Positions 19,046 through 28,521 of a stretch of DNA of 64,000 nucleotides are shown piece after piece. The position numbers and the translations under genes are program-made. Each line of letters opens with the position of its first letter. Position 1 is the first letter of the stretch. Location: the NCBI RefSeq assembly GCF_002937075.1, contig NZ_NHSJ01000036.1, positions 1 to 64,000 on the forward strand, read 5' to 3'. The notes beneath the pieces were generated by a model. The model ran no database searches. It worked only from the letters and a program-made list of their open reading frames with translations, and was not told where the DNA came from. Origin of the DNA: Rhodoblastus sphagnicola (GTDB lineage Bacteria; Pseudomonadota; Alphaproteobacteria; Rhizobiales; Beijerinckiaceae).

Positions 19046-19252
19046 CGTCGTCCTCCGCCAAGCGTACGCCCGAAAACTGCCAGCGGGCGTCGGGAGGAAA
19101 AAAATTGCGATAGGTCGAACGGATATGGTTCTCAGGCGTCGCGCACGAGCCGCCGCGCAGCACGAATTGCCCGCACATGAATTTCCCGTTGTATTCGCCG
19201 GCGGCGCCTTGGGCTGGACGGAAGCGCGGATAAGGTGCGAAGGCGCGGTCAT
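19035..19252 (-). pseudogene. egtB: C-terminal fragment of ergothioneine synthase EgtB
   Basis: The last 70 or so residues of EgtB remain: [40 protein letters not shown] and [13 protein letters not shown], which are typical of the EgtB C-terminal FGE-sulfatase fold. Upstream of 19252 the match stops abruptly. Its stop lies within the egtD start, so both were one operon before deletion. Confidence 0.8.
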
Positions 19253-19499
19253 TATCACCATATTAAGCACGGCGGTATTTCGCAATTTATTTACGGATGT
19301 CCGTCTCTATCACATTCAATACTTATTTAATGAGACCTCGACTGGCTTGGTAAATTAAGGAAAGACAACAACAAATTCGTTGAATCTTGGCCACGCGACA
19401 GAATGCGCGGCCTTTGTCAGTTTCATGACAGAGTTCTTAAAGTCCGAGTAACAACCGTGAGCTACGCAGGTTGAATGAAACAACCTGCGGTTGCGTCCC
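19253..19499. other. Intergenic region upstream of chemoreceptor gene
   Basis: AT-rich DNA between the egtB fragment and the chemoreceptor gene. An imperfect inverted repeat (CAACCTGCGG at 19481 and CGCAGGTTG near 19466) lies just before the start and could be part of a leader hairpin. I see no gene or RNA in it. Confidence 0.35.
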
Positions 19500-21173
19500 A
19501 TGCGACTTACCACCAAGATTTCGGCCATCATCGGCATGTTCGCCGTAATTCTGGTGGCCGTCGCGGCCTCTCCGTTCGTGCAGGGCAAGCTCGACCGCGA
19601 CCAGGAGCTGCGGATCGACAATGCCTTCGAAATTGCCGTTCTGGCCTCAAACATCTCCCAATCGGTTGAGCGCGCCGTCGCATCGGTGGATAGCGTCCTA
19701 CTGGCGGATGACGACGCAAACTCACGCCAGGCCACCACGGAACTTCAAGGCGCGCTAGGCGCTATCCAAGCCTTCAAGACCGATCTGTTCGCCATCGTCG
19801 GCGAGCGCCTGTCCGAAGCCGAAAAGGCGCGCCTGTCGGCCCGGATAGCCGAATTCGTGGATTACCAGACGGATACAATGACCCTTTCCGTCAAGGTTTC
19901 GCGCAAGGCCGCCATTGTCCAGATCAATGACGAGAGCACCGTCGCCAATCGCAAGTCCATGCTGGCCGCGGTGAAAAAACTCAGCGACGAGACAATGGCG
20001 AGCGCGCGCGCCGAACGCCTTGCCGCAGAAGCGGCGCGGCAGCGCCGCGTCATGACGATCGCAGCCATTTCTGCGCTCACGGCGCTGCTCGGGGTTTTAT
20101 TTGGCGGCTATGTCTGCGAGATCCACATCCGCAGGCCGCTCGACCGTTTGCGCAAGGGCGTGCTGAACCTTGCCGCCGGCGACCTCAACCTCGATTTGAA
20201 GGATTCGCGGCGTCGCGACGAAATCGGCGAAATGGCTGGCGCCGTCGTCACCTTTCGCGACATGCTCGCCGAAAAGCAGGCTTTGGGCGCAGAGGCCGCC
20301 CGAAAGGCGCAGCGCGAGATTGCGCGCGCCAACAAGCTGGACTCAGCGACCGCCAACTTCCGCAGTCACGCGGAACACGCCATGCAGGCGCTCAACGGGT
20401 CCGTGGCGGAAATGACCGATCGAGCCGAATGTCTTGTAAAGACATCGGAAGACACCAAGGACCAGTCGGCCGCCGCCACCCGGGCGGCGGAGGCGGCCGC
20501 GGGCGCGATCAGCCGTGTCGCCGACGCCGCCGACGCCCTGACGCGCTCCGCAGCGGTCATCCATGACCACGCCCATGCGTCGAGCGCGGTTTCAGTGGAG
20601 GCGCGCGCGGACATTCAGGACGCGCTGCGGCAGGTTGGCGGTCTGTCGCAGGCTGTCGGCGGCATTGGCGAAGCCGCTTCCCTGATCGAAAGCATCGCCG
20701 CCCAAACCAACCTCCTGGCGCTCAACGCAACCATTGAGGCGGCGCGCGCCGGGGAGCATGGCCGGGGCTTTGCCGTGGTCGCCCATGAGGTGAAAGCTCT
20801 GGCTGCGCGCACGGCCTCCGCCACTGGCCTGATCGCGTCTCACATCGCCTCCATTGACACCGCGGTAGCCGGCACGGCCGCCTCCGCCGAAAGCAACGGC
20901 GCCACCATCGCCCGGATGGAGGCGATCGCGTCCCAGGTGGCCGAAGCCGCCGCCGCGCAACGCGAGATCAGCCGCGAGATCGCCCAATCGGCGCTGTTGG
21001 CCGCGCAAGAGGCCGGAACGGTTGGAAACAGCATGGTGGCGATGCAAAGAGCGGCGCAAATGCAAGACGCCGAAGCTGAAAGGCTTCGCGCCGCCTCGCA
21101 GACCCATGCGCAGGAGGCGGCGGCGCTCGCCCAGTTCATTTCCACATACATCGCCGACGTGCGCGCAGCCTGA
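19500..21173 (+). CDS. Methyl-accepting chemotaxis protein
   Basis: A 557-residue transmembrane chemoreceptor. A first membrane helix (about residues 5-27) and a second (about 183-203) flank a helical periplasmic sensor domain of about 155 residues; a HAMP domain follows ([20 protein letters not shown]), then the coiled-coil signalling domain with its conserved tip, [20 protein letters not shown], and [18 protein letters not shown]. It would control CheA and the flagellar motor or a related output. The start at 19500 gives a typical short N-tail; a TTG nine bases upstream is less likely. The sensor domain resembles that of the next gene. Confidence 0.92.
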   Translation: MRLTTKISAIIGMFAVILVAVAASPFVQGKLDRDQELRIDNAFEIAVLASNISQSVERAVASVDSVLLADDDANSRQATTELQGALGAIQAFKTDLFAIVGERLSEAEKARLSARIAEFVDYQTDTMTLSVKVSRKAAIVQINDESTVANRKSMLAAVKKLSDETMASARAERLAAEAARQRRVMTIAAISALTALLGVLFGGYVCEIHIRRPLDRLRKGVLNLAAGDLNLDLKDSRRRDEIGEMAGAVVTFRDMLAEKQALGAEAARKAQREIARANKLDSATANFRSHAEHAMQALNGSVAEMTDRAECLVKTSEDTKDQSAAATRAAEAAAGAISRVADAADALTRSAAVIHDHAHASSAVSVEARADIQDALRQVGGLSQAVGGIGEAASLIESIAAQTNLLALNATIEAARAGEHGRGFAVVAHEVKALAARTASATGLIASHIASIDTAVAGTAASAESNGATIARMEAIASQVAEAAAAQREISREIAQSALLAAQEAGTVGNSMVAMQRAAQMQDAEAERLRAASQTHAQEAAALAQFISTYIADVRAA

Positions 21174-21221
21174 TGTCCGGTTCGAGCAGTCACAGTTGGT
21201 CTTCATGAGGACAAATCAAGC

Positions 21222-23543
21222 ATGAGCTTCTTGCGTCTCGCTGTCAGAACCAAGGTTGCCTCCGTTCTCGGCGCGTCCTGCCTTGTCGCGGCCACGCTCT
21301 CAGCCTTCGTCGTCTATCTCGGCGACCTCGAACGGCGGCAGGCGGAAACCATTTTCGATGCTTTCAGCGTCGCCAACGAAGCCAATGTCCTCGCCCAGGA
21401 CGTCCAGAAAACCGTCGCGCAAGTCATGGCGATCATGGTCGCTGACGATCCGCGCGGCGCGCGCGAGAGGTCCGTCGAACTGCAAGACGACCTGCGAGAG
21501 ATCGCATATCGTCGCACGACTCTGTTGTCGGGGATCGGCGACCAGATGTCCGATTCCGAGAAATCCCGGCTTTCCCTGCGGATAGATGAGTTCATCGCCT
21601 ATCAGGCGGACACGGCGAGACTGTGTCTCCAAGTCTCGCCAAAAGCGGCGATCATACAGGCCACCGACGAAGCGGCCGTCTTGAATCGTCGAAAGATGCT
21701 GGCGGACGTTCAGCGATTGAGCCAGGACATGCTCGCCAGGGTGGAGGTCACGCGCCAGGAGTCGACCGTCGGCCGGAAAATCCGATTGGCCATGCTGCAA
21801 GTTGTTCCCGCTTCTATCATCATCATCGGCGGTCTGGTCGGCATTGCGCACTTGCGTCGGCGTGATGCGAACCGGCAAAAACGGCGCTACGATGTCGCGC
21901 TGAACAACATGCCCATCGGCATCTGCATGGCGGACGAACATGGCGTATTGACGGTCGTCAACGATCGGCTGTCCACAATGTTCGGCATCGAATTGGATTT
22001 GACGGGCTGCCCCGTGCGACAACTCGCCGAAGAAATCGCTTCGGCCGCCAAACTCGCCGATGGCAAGCGCGCGGCGTTTATCGCGGATATCGGGCGGCTG
22101 TTCAACGCGCCGTTTTCCAAGCCGCTTGTCGCCGTGCTGGGCGAGCGCATCTTCGAGGTCCGATGTCACGCGATGGACGAGGGTGGGCGTCTGATCGTCA
22201 TCGACGATGTCACCGCCACCAGACGCGCTTCGCAAAAAATCGAACGCATGGCCATGTACGACTCCTTGACCGGGCTGTCCAACCGTCTTCGCTTCCGCGA
22301 CCAGCTCGCAATGACCGTTCAGGCGTGCAGCGAAAGCAATCTGACGTTCTCTGTCTTGTTCGTCGATCTCGACGCCTTCAAGGAGGTCAACGACACCCTC
22401 GGCCATCCGATGGGCGACAAGCTCCTGTGCGAAGTCGCGGAGCGGCTGACGGCGACCGTTAGAGCCGGGAGTCTGGTCGCGCGCTTCGGCGGAGACGAGT
22501 TCGCGATCATCCTTGCCCCAACGGTTGGCCCTCAAGACCTTGACGCGATTTGCAGTCGCCTGATCGCCGCGACGAGCGCGCCCTATCACATCGAAGGCCA
22601 CAGCATGGTGGTCGGGGCAAGTATCGGCGCGGCGTCGTTCCCCCGGGATGCGAGTACGGGCGAAGCGATCATCAAATGCGCGGACCTGGCGTTGTATCGT
22701 TCCAAGGCGCTCGGTCGTTCCTGCTTCCGTCAGTTCGACGCGTCGATGCAGGCGGAAGCAATGCTGAAGCGCCAAATCGAACATGATCTGCGTGCGGCTA
22801 TCGCCAACGACGAACTGGAACTCTTCTACCAGCCGATCGTCGATGTCCGCAGCCATCGCGTCAACACGTTCGAAGCCCTGTTGCGCTGGCGCCATCCGAC
22901 TCGTGGACTCGTCTCGCCGGAAGTCTTCATACCGATTGCGGAAGAAACGGGCCTCATCGTCGAAATCGGCGAATGGGTGCTTGCAAGCGCCTGTCGTGAC
23001 GCCGCCGCGTGGCCGGCGGACATTCGCGTGGCGGTGAATTTTTCGCCGGTTCAGTTCCGGCGCCGCGACGTCGTCGCCATGATCGAACGGGCCTTGCCTG
23101 CGGCCGGCCTGGCGCCTGATCGGCTCGAAGTCGAAGTCACCGAAGCCATACTGATCCGCGACGCCGAAGCCACCCGTATCGTCTTCGAGCGCCTCAGGCG
23201 ATCGGGCGTGCGGCTCTCACTCGACGATTTCGGCTCGGGCTACTCCAGCCTGAGCTACTTGAACACATTCCCATTCGACAAAATAAAGATTGATCGCGCC
23301 TTCGTGATCGACTTGAGCAACCCGAAATCGCTCGCGGTCATCACCGCCGTCATAAACCTCGCCGAACGCCTCAATCTGTCGCTCGTTGTCGAAGGCGTTG
23401 AAACGGAAAAGCAGCTCGAGATTCTCTCGAGCCTCGGCGTTACGAACTTTCAAGGCTTTTTGTTCTCTCCGCCGAGACCGCTCGCGGAAATCGATCAAAT
23501 GATCAGAGAGCCGTTCCATTCGCACCTGCACGAAGCCGCCTGA
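21222..23543 (+). CDS. GGDEF-EAL protein with membrane sensor and PAS-like region
   Basis: A 773-residue cyclic-di-GMP protein. Residues about 12-32 and 185-207 are membrane helices around a periplasmic sensor, followed by a PAS-like region (LNNMPIGICMADEHGVLTVV), a GGDEF domain with intact GGDEF at about 423-427, and an EAL domain with EALLRWRH at about 551 and DDFGSGYSSLSYLN later. The RxxD inhibitory site before GGDEF is lost (RAGS). Both catalytic motifs look intact, so it could make or degrade cyclic-di-GMP. It lies 48 bases after the chemoreceptor gene. Its sensor is clearly related to the chemoreceptor's. Confidence 0.93.
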   Translation: MSFLRLAVRTKVASVLGASCLVAATLSAFVVYLGDLERRQAETIFDAFSVANEANVLAQDVQKTVAQVMAIMVADDPRGARERSVELQDDLREIAYRRTTLLSGIGDQMSDSEKSRLSLRIDEFIAYQADTARLCLQVSPKAAIIQATDEAAVLNRRKMLADVQRLSQDMLARVEVTRQESTVGRKIRLAMLQVVPASIIIIGGLVGIAHLRRRDANRQKRRYDVALNNMPIGICMADEHGVLTVVNDRLSTMFGIELDLTGCPVRQLAEEIASAAKLADGKRAAFIADIGRLFNAPFSKPLVAVLGERIFEVRCHAMDEGGRLIVIDDVTATRRASQKIERMAMYDSLTGLSNRLRFRDQLAMTVQACSESNLTFSVLFVDLDAFKEVNDTLGHPMGDKLLCEVAERLTATVRAGSLVARFGGDEFAIILAPTVGPQDLDAICSRLIAATSAPYHIEGHSMVVGASIGAASFPRDASTGEAIIKCADLALYRSKALGRSCFRQFDASMQAEAMLKRQIEHDLRAAIANDELELFYQPIVDVRSHRVNTFEALLRWRHPTRGLVSPEVFIPIAEETGLIVEIGEWVLASACRDAAAWPADIRVAVNFSPVQFRRRDVVAMIERALPAAGLAPDRLEVEVTEAILIRDAEATRIVFERLRRSGVRLSLDDFGSGYSSLSYLNTFPFDKIKIDRAFVIDLSNPKSLAVITAVINLAERLNLSLVVEGVETEKQLEILSSLGVTNFQGFLFSPPRPLAEIDQMIREPFHSHLHEAA

Positions 23544-23802
23544 AATCCTGCGCAGCCCATCCGCGACGTCGAAGCTTGCGACGCCAGGGGTCGCGACTTG
23601 CCTTCAGCAATCCATGCGATCTCAGCTGACATTGCCGATGTGCTTCCTCAATAGAGTTGGATTCCCACCTGTCTGATCAGCTGTCGTTGACCGACTCGCA
23701 GTGGCGCTATCGCCCTGGGCGCCAGCATGTTTCTCGGAGGCGGCGCCATTTTGAGATTGAGCGGGACCGCCGCCGTGAGCGTCAAGCTGCGGATAAGCGA
23801 AA

Positions 23803-24375
23803 TTACATCATACTGATCGGGGATCCCGTAAGATGGGAGATCAAGATCTTCGTCCCGATGGCAAACAGGCCAACGCCGCCGAGCCGCTCGGCCCATTTTC
23901 CGGTGCGTTCGCCGATGACGCCGCCAAGGCGGAGGCCAATCAATGTCATCATCAAGGTGACGGCGCCGATCGTCAGCAGCGTCAAAGGTATGTTGTCGCT
24001 GAAAAGCGCGAGGCTCACGCCTACCGCCGTTGCGTCAACGCTCGTTCCAAGCGCAGTCGCGAAAACCGCGGCGACGGTCGGCATGGCGGCGCCGATCTCT
24101 TCAGCGTCTTCCTCAAAACTCTTCCAGATCATGCGTCCGCCCAGAAAGCCGAGGATCCCGAAGGCGATCCAGTGGTCGAACGCTTCGATCGTCCCCGCGA
24201 ATTGCTTACCGAGAATATAACCCACCAATGGCGCGCAAGCTTCCATGAGCCCGAAGCTGAGCGCGATCGCGGCGATGCGGGCGACGCCCATATTGGGGAA
24301 GCGCGCCCCTTTCGCAACGGAAGCCGCGAAGGCGTCCGTGGAGAGGCTGAAGGCAAGGATAAATGTTTGCAGCAT
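23803..24375 (-). CDS. mntP: Manganese efflux pump MntP
   Basis: A 190-residue membrane protein with six hydrophobic helices and the two repeated MntP halves, each with the conserved Asp-Ala pair: [20 protein letters not shown] near residue 14 and [18 protein letters not shown] near residue 110. It exports Mn(II) from the cytoplasm. The ATG at 24375 matches the family start; the longer upstream frame is leader sequence. That leader contains a yybP-ykoY-type riboswitch that senses manganese, so expression should rise with Mn(II). Confidence 0.92.
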   Translation of the reverse strand: MLQTFILAFSLSTDAFAASVAKGARFPNMGVARIAAIALSFGLMEACAPLVGYILGKQFAGTIEAFDHWIAFGILGFLGGRMIWKSFEEDAEEIGAAMPTVAAVFATALGTSVDATAVGVSLALFSDNIPLTLLTIGAVTLMMTLIGLRLGGVIGERTGKWAERLGGVGLFAIGTKILISHLTGSPISMM

Positions 24376-24404
24376 GATGTCCTCTGGCGGCGTCGGTTCG
24401 CCTT

Positions 24405-24512
24405 TTAGCGTTGCGCATCGGTCTCGCCAGAGTGCAACCACCCGCGTCACCAGAGCCGGAGCCCATCATGTTGATGACGTTCCGTCCTGAGACGTCGCCT
24501 ACTCCCCAATGC
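24405..24512 (-). promoter_or_regulatory. yybP-ykoY-type manganese riboswitch upstream of mntP
   Basis: On the minus strand the leader starts TTGGGGAGTAGGCGACGTC at about 24508. It later reads ACGTCATCAACATGATG and ends GGCGAGACCGATGC near 24412, close to the conserved elements of the yybP-ykoY (Mn2+) riboswitch as I recall them. It lies about 30-135 bases before mntP, the usual target. The call rests on motif order, not on a covariance search. Confidence 0.75.
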
Positions 24513-24688
24513 AGGCATGGTCTTAGCTTGGCGGAGTGACAGAAGCAAACCCGGCGGCGGACCGAGGATCGAGACGTTCATCCGCGACTGTCGCCCGAAA
24601 GCAGGATCAACGGCGCCAGCGCAAGCGGACCATCCTGGCGAGATCGGCATTGGCGAGACATGAGACCGATCTCAAAGGCGGTGAAGCC

Positions 24689-25402
24689 TTAAGCGGGATC
24701 GCCCATCGACGCAGCTTTCCTTCGGGAGAGAAGGAAACCGACCGCGACGACGAACAGAGCGCCGGCGAGCGCGGCGGCGTAGTGCGGCAATGCGTCTCCG
24801 AAGCCGTACGCGGCGCTGAAATCGTGCGCGAAGCTGGCGACAAAGGGGTCGCCGACGATCATTTCTCCGGAAATCCAGCCGAGCAGCGCGCCGCCGAACC
24901 AGACGAGGAGGGGAAAGCGCTGAATCAGCGTGGAGATCAGCGACGCGCCGCCGACGACAAAGGGAATCGAAATGAGGAGACCGATCACGAACAAGGAGAT
25001 GTTCCCCTTGGCGGCGCCGGCGATGGCGACGACATTGTCGAGGCTCATGACAAGGTCGGCCAGCGCAATGGTTCGGACCGCTCCAAAGAGGCTTTCATGC
25101 GCCTTGAGTTCATGCGCTTCGTCCTCTTCGGACTTGACCAGCCTGATGGCGATCCAGAGCAGCAGCGCGCCGCCGCCGATGCGTAGATAAGGAACCGCGA
25201 GCAAATAGGTGATGACGGTCGCAAAGATGATGCGCAGGACGACCGCAGTGCCGGCGCCCAGCCCAATGCCGAGTTTTTGCCGATTGGCCGGCAAGGATCG
25301 GCACGCCATCGCAATGACGACGGCGTTGTCGCCCGAAAGCAGAATGTCGATCCAGATGATTTCAAGCAATGGAATCAAGTATGTGGCGCTGAAATAGTCC
25401 AT
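24689..25402 (-). CDS. TerC-family membrane protein
   Basis: A 237-residue inner-membrane protein with about seven helices. The TerC hallmarks are LLSGDNAVVIAMACRSLP near residue 22 and VMSLDNVVAIAGAAKGNI near residue 114, both with Asp-Asn pairs inside helices. TerC proteins such as Alx and MeeF act in manganese export; others are linked to tellurite resistance. It sits between the MntP gene and a TerB gene on the same strand. A stem-loop separates it from the TerB gene upstream, so it may have its own promoter. Whether its main job here is metal export or tellurite resistance is not decided. Confidence 0.9.
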   Translation of the reverse strand: MDYFSATYLIPLLEIIWIDILLSGDNAVVIAMACRSLPANRQKLGIGLGAGTAVVLRIIFATVITYLLAVPYLRIGGGALLLWIAIRLVKSEEDEAHELKAHESLFGAVRTIALADLVMSLDNVVAIAGAAKGNISLFVIGLLISIPFVVGGASLISTLIQRFPLLVWFGGALLGWISGEMIVGDPFVASFAHDFSAAYGFGDALPHYAAALAGALFVVAVGFLLSRRKAASMGDPA

Positions 25403-25433
25403 TTGGGCGTCCGCAGGTCAGTTTGTTGGGAAA

Positions 25434-25457
25434 GCGGCGGCGGGGTTTCGCCGCCGC
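25434..25457 (-). terminator. Stem-loop terminator downstream of the TerB gene
   Basis: On the minus strand GCGGCGGCG pairs with CGCCGCCGC around a six-base loop, followed by a short T-rich stretch (TTTCCC). It lies 12 bases past the TerB stop. The strong stem is clear; the T-tract is weak, so termination is probable but not certain. Confidence 0.55.
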
Positions 25458-25468
25458 CGCGCCGTCAT

Positions 25469-25927
25469 TCAGAGCCCGAAATCGCCGGCGTTGAGGCCGA
25501 GTTCGGCGCAGATCGCGCGCACGGCGGATTTTTCCTTGTCGTCGAAATCGCCGTCGGACGCGCCGATCACGCAGCAGACGCGCACCATTGTGCGGGCGGC
25601 TGCGTCATTGCCCTTGAGGCGGCCAACGACCTTCATGGCTTCGATCTTGCCGATATCGGCGTCGAAATCGAATTTTGCCGTGATCTGGTTGAAGAAGGCG
25701 ATGACCTCCTCAAGCTTGAACACCTTGAGCTCGTCGGACGCCTGGAGATAGGCGACCATTTTCTTCTTTTCCTCGCTCGAAATCGAGCCGTCCGCAGCGG
25801 CGACGAGGGCGCAGGAGGCGACGGTCGCTTCGAGGAAGTCTTTGTTCTTGAACTTGCCCACCTCGTCGAGCAGGGTCTGGCGCGCCGTCGAGGCGGCGTC
25901 TTTGAAAGTCTTGATCCAATCCATCAT
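25469..25927 (-). CDS. TerB-family protein
   Basis: A 152-residue soluble, all-helical TerB protein. Its two acidic metal-binding repeats are visible: VAAADGSISSEEKKKMVAYL and CVIGASDGDFDDKEKSAV. TerB proteins are linked to tellurite and phage resistance and to membrane stress. It is encoded upstream of the TerC gene in the same direction, the usual pairing. The start at 25927 has AAGGACAAGATC before it, a good ribosome site; a second ATG follows directly. The longer upstream frame lacks a ribosome site. Confidence 0.88.
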   Translation of the reverse strand: MMDWIKTFKDAASTARQTLLDEVGKFKNKDFLEATVASCALVAAADGSISSEEKKKMVAYLQASDELKVFKLEEVIAFFNQITAKFDFDADIGKIEAMKVVGRLKGNDAAARTMVRVCCVIGASDGDFDDKEKSAVRAICAELGLNAGDFGL

Positions 25928-26086
25928 GATCTTGTCCTTTGCGGTTTCAGGTCCACGTCCGATCCGGACAGCGCCGAGTTTCTGCGCCGTCCAGCCCGGA
26001 CGCGGTGGTTGGGCCGGCCAGCGCAGGATCGGAAAATCCTTGATCCGGTCGGCGAGAAGGGTCACTGGCCTGCCTCGGAACGCCCG

Positions 26087-26398
26087 TCAGGACGCCGCCA
26101 GTTGGCGGCGCGCTTCGGCGGCGGCGCGGTCGAGTTCCGTCCGCACCTCTGTTTCCGAGGCCTTGCCGGCGAGATCGGCGCGCACCTTGGCGATGACGTC
26201 CTCGTCGCCCGGCGCCTGGAAATCCGCCGCGATGACCAGCAGGGCGTAAGCCTCCGCCGCCTCGCCGGCGAGGCCCTGTCGGCTTGCCGCCCAAAGGCCG
26301 AACAGACGGTTGCGGCGCGCGGTCAGACGGAAGGCCATGTCCTCCTCGTGCTGGAACGCGGCTTCATGGGCTTTGGCGCGGTCACTGAGACTGTTCAT
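26087..26398 (-). CDS. ATPase inhibitor subunit zeta (DUF1476)
   Basis: A 103-residue all-helical protein of the DUF1476 family, the alphaproteobacterial F1-ATPase inhibitor zeta. Conserved features are RAKAHEAAFQHEEDMAFRLT, ARRNRLFGLWAASRQGL and EDVIAKVRADLAGKASET. It blocks wasteful ATP hydrolysis by the ATP synthase. The start at 26398 follows GAGGAGTTGAAC, a clear ribosome site; the longer frame does not match the family. It is a lineage marker: the family is almost confined to Alphaproteobacteria. It is 160 bases upstream of the TerB gene on the same strand. Confidence 0.9.
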   Translation of the reverse strand: MNSLSDRAKAHEAAFQHEEDMAFRLTARRNRLFGLWAASRQGLAGEAAEAYALLVIAADFQAPGDEDVIAKVRADLAGKASETEVRTELDRAAAEARRQLAAS

Positions 26399-27147
26399 GT
26401 TCAACTCCTCGCTCTGTGATCGGCTGATCGCATCGGTCCAAAGGCGCGCGCCGTCCACGCGTCCGCCGCAACGGTCGCGTCAAATCGTTCGTTTTTGCGC
26501 TGATTTCGGCAATTGTCCGCGCGGAAGCGCCAGACTTGCGAAGGCCATCCGGAATTATGCGTCTCCGACATCACGGTTCCTTTTACGGGCGCCGTATGCG
26601 TGAAAGGCGGATGTCTGGGTCGGGAGTTCGTAAGAGATCAGAGCCCAACACAAACCACCGCTTCCAGCGCAACGGCGCGGGATACGGCGATCCGACATCG
26701 CGAGGTTGCCCGACACGCGTCGGGGTCCTCGCCAGAGGGGCCCGGATTCATCTTTGTTGAGAGTTATATAGAAGTTTTGGCCGCGCAGTTCAAGAGACAG
26801 GAAATCTGGCGCGCGTCTCGGACGGACGCGCCTCAATCGCGATGCTTAAACAGGTCCTGGCCAAAGCGGGTCGATGGGATGGCCGCAAGATGCAGCAGGG
26901 GCGCTGGCGAAAAAATCCCCCTCGCCGCGAACGCCCCCAAGGACGCACTTTTTCGTGATATGAAATAATTTACGAGCCCTGAACATAACTTTTTGCAATG
27001 ATTTCAGATCGATAATAGCGCTCTTCATGAAATTGTTATCATGGTATCCTCTTGACTGTTTTTGGTATCCCATGACATCATAAATAAACAACGAAGTCTC
27101 GGCTATAAGACATTGTTTTGCCGCGTTTTTCGCCACGGAGCCGTACA
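26399..27147. other. Gene-free stretch of about 750 bases
   Basis: No supported gene, tRNA or known RNA was found here. Several short frames lack ribosome sites and family features. The right end is AT-rich and leads into the four-gene cassette, so it probably holds that cassette's promoter and the promoter of the zeta-subunit gene on the other strand. Confidence 0.5.
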
Positions 27148-27780
27148 ATGGCGCTTGAGCTCGGGGATCATATTTGGTACTGGGGTGGCAATATCTCACG
27201 CGCGCAGAACATTCCGAGGCGCGACTGGTTCCCGGACTCCAATCCGGGTGATTCCAATGACTACTCCGGACACGGTTCAGAAATTTACTACTTTGTCATT
27301 TATTCTGACCAGATTGCGCGCGGCCAGCCGCACATGCGAAACCGCCCGGGCAGCTTCTCCTGGATGAACAACAATCCCGGGAATATCACGGGCGTGCCAG
27401 GTGGCCCGGATTTCGGGCAATATCCTGGAAAATTCTCCTGGCATAACTTCCTGATTTTCCCCGATTGGTCGACTGGCTTCGATGCGATCGCGAAGCTTCT
27501 CCAAGGCCCCGCATACGCCTCACTATCAATCCTGGATGCGTTCAAGAAGTATGCGCCCGCATCCGATGGCGGCAACAATCCCGTGCAGTACGCCAACGAT
27601 GTCGCCAAGGCGCTAAACATAGACGTCAACACGCTGATCGGCGACCTGAACGGCGATCAGATGGTCGTCATGCAGAACAAGATTCAAGACATCGAGGGGG
27701 CGATCGCCGGCGACAGTCTGGCCTGGAATTCCGATGAAATACCTTCCGAGATCGCGAACCAATTGCCTTCCACTAGCTGA
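27148..27780 (+). CDS. Lysozyme-like/phage structural-type protein of the four-gene cassette
   Basis: A 210-residue protein without a signal peptide. Residues 68-83 read GSFSWMNNNPGNITGV, followed by FSWHNFLIFPDWSTGFDAIA and LDAFKKYAPASDGGNNPVQY, the pattern seen in phage structural muramidases and related proteins where NNPGN begins the fold. The C-terminal part is not recognised. It might cut peptidoglycan or be a structural relative that only binds it. It is the first of four co-directional genes, with GGAG before its ATG at 27148. The family resemblance is clear in the motif; enzymatic activity is unproven. Confidence 0.6.
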   Translation: MALELGDHIWYWGGNISRAQNIPRRDWFPDSNPGDSNDYSGHGSEIYYFVIYSDQIARGQPHMRNRPGSFSWMNNNPGNITGVPGGPDFGQYPGKFSWHNFLIFPDWSTGFDAIAKLLQGPAYASLSILDAFKKYAPASDGGNNPVQYANDVAKALNIDVNTLIGDLNGDQMVVMQNKIQDIEGAIAGDSLAWNSDEIPSEIANQLPSTS

Positions 27781-27791
27781 CTGGCGCATCC

Positions 27792-28334
27792 ATGCCTGAA
27801 CCGTTTTCCATCAACATCAGCGCTCCTCTCAACCCTTCAGGTTACACCCGAGGACTTGGAGGACCCAACCAGGGTGGCCACGTCGGACCGAACTGGTACA
27901 TTCAATACGGAATGGATCTTGGCGCGGACGAGGGCACGCCTGTTTATGCGGCCTTTGATGCTCATATCACGAGATTTCAGCGACACGACCCGTCAGCGGA
28001 TACCGACAAGGTTTTTGGGGCGCAGATTTTCATGCGCTCGCCCAATGACAAAATGGGCGCATTCTATACGCATCTGACCGACGTTCCTGACAGCATAGGT
28101 GTGAACAGCGTCGTTGCTCGCGGCGATCTGATCGGCACAATATGCAAATTTGGCGGGACTCCAACCCATCTACATATTGCCCTTGTCGAAATTATCGGCG
28201 GCGCTCCGGGAGGTCAGTATACCGGCGTTGACCTGTATCAATTCTTTGAACAATTGCAGACTGAAAGCATCGACACCGTTGCCTCCATCCAGTTCTGGCA
28301 AAATGGATCACCACCCGAGCCATCAACAAGCTGA
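27792..28334 (+). CDS. M23-like peptidase-fold protein with altered zinc site
   Basis: A 180-residue protein of the LytM/M23 fold, with no signal peptide. The core reads WYIQYGMDLGADEGTPVYAA near residue 35 and GGTPTHLHIALVE near residue 121. In M23 enzymes zinc is bound by the first His of an HxGxD motif, by the Asp and by the His of HLH; here the first His is replaced by Gln38 (QYGMD), while Asp42, His126 and His128 remain. It may be inactive or bind zinc differently. It starts 11 bases after the lysozyme-like gene, so they are likely co-translated. Confidence 0.75.
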   Translation: MPEPFSINISAPLNPSGYTRGLGGPNQGGHVGPNWYIQYGMDLGADEGTPVYAAFDAHITRFQRHDPSADTDKVFGAQIFMRSPNDKMGAFYTHLTDVPDSIGVNSVVARGDLIGTICKFGGTPTHLHIALVEIIGGAPGGQYTGVDLYQFFEQLQTESIDTVASIQFWQNGSPPEPSTS

Positions 28335-28521
28335 ATGCCGATAATCCATACTATATTTCTTTATCATGAACACCAAATGGTAATCTGCGGCAAAACTATG
28401 TATTTTTCCATGATTGACCGGATTCTTTGAAATATTATGGCGTTTTATATTACATTAAGATAATATTTTTTTACTTCGTTTAATTAAAAATTCCATGCAG
28501 TGCTAAATGGAGGACGGTTGA
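28335..28521. promoter_or_regulatory. AT-rich gap between the M23-like and large-protein genes
   Basis: This 187-base stretch is far richer in A and T than the surrounding DNA (runs such as TAATATTTTTTT and AATTAAAAATTCC). It ends with GGAGGACGG before the ATG at 28522, a strong ribosome site. It probably holds a separate promoter for the two large-protein genes. Its composition suggests recent acquisition from a different genome. Confidence 0.45.

Noticed and set aside
23544-23802. Short plus-strand reading ending LRISEITSY as a remnant gene
   Set aside because: It has no start, no ribosome site and no family match; too little to support a feature.
26399-27147. Possible tRNA or other RNA gene
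   Set aside because: No cloverleaf, CCA end or known RNA motif could be found in the stretch by eye.
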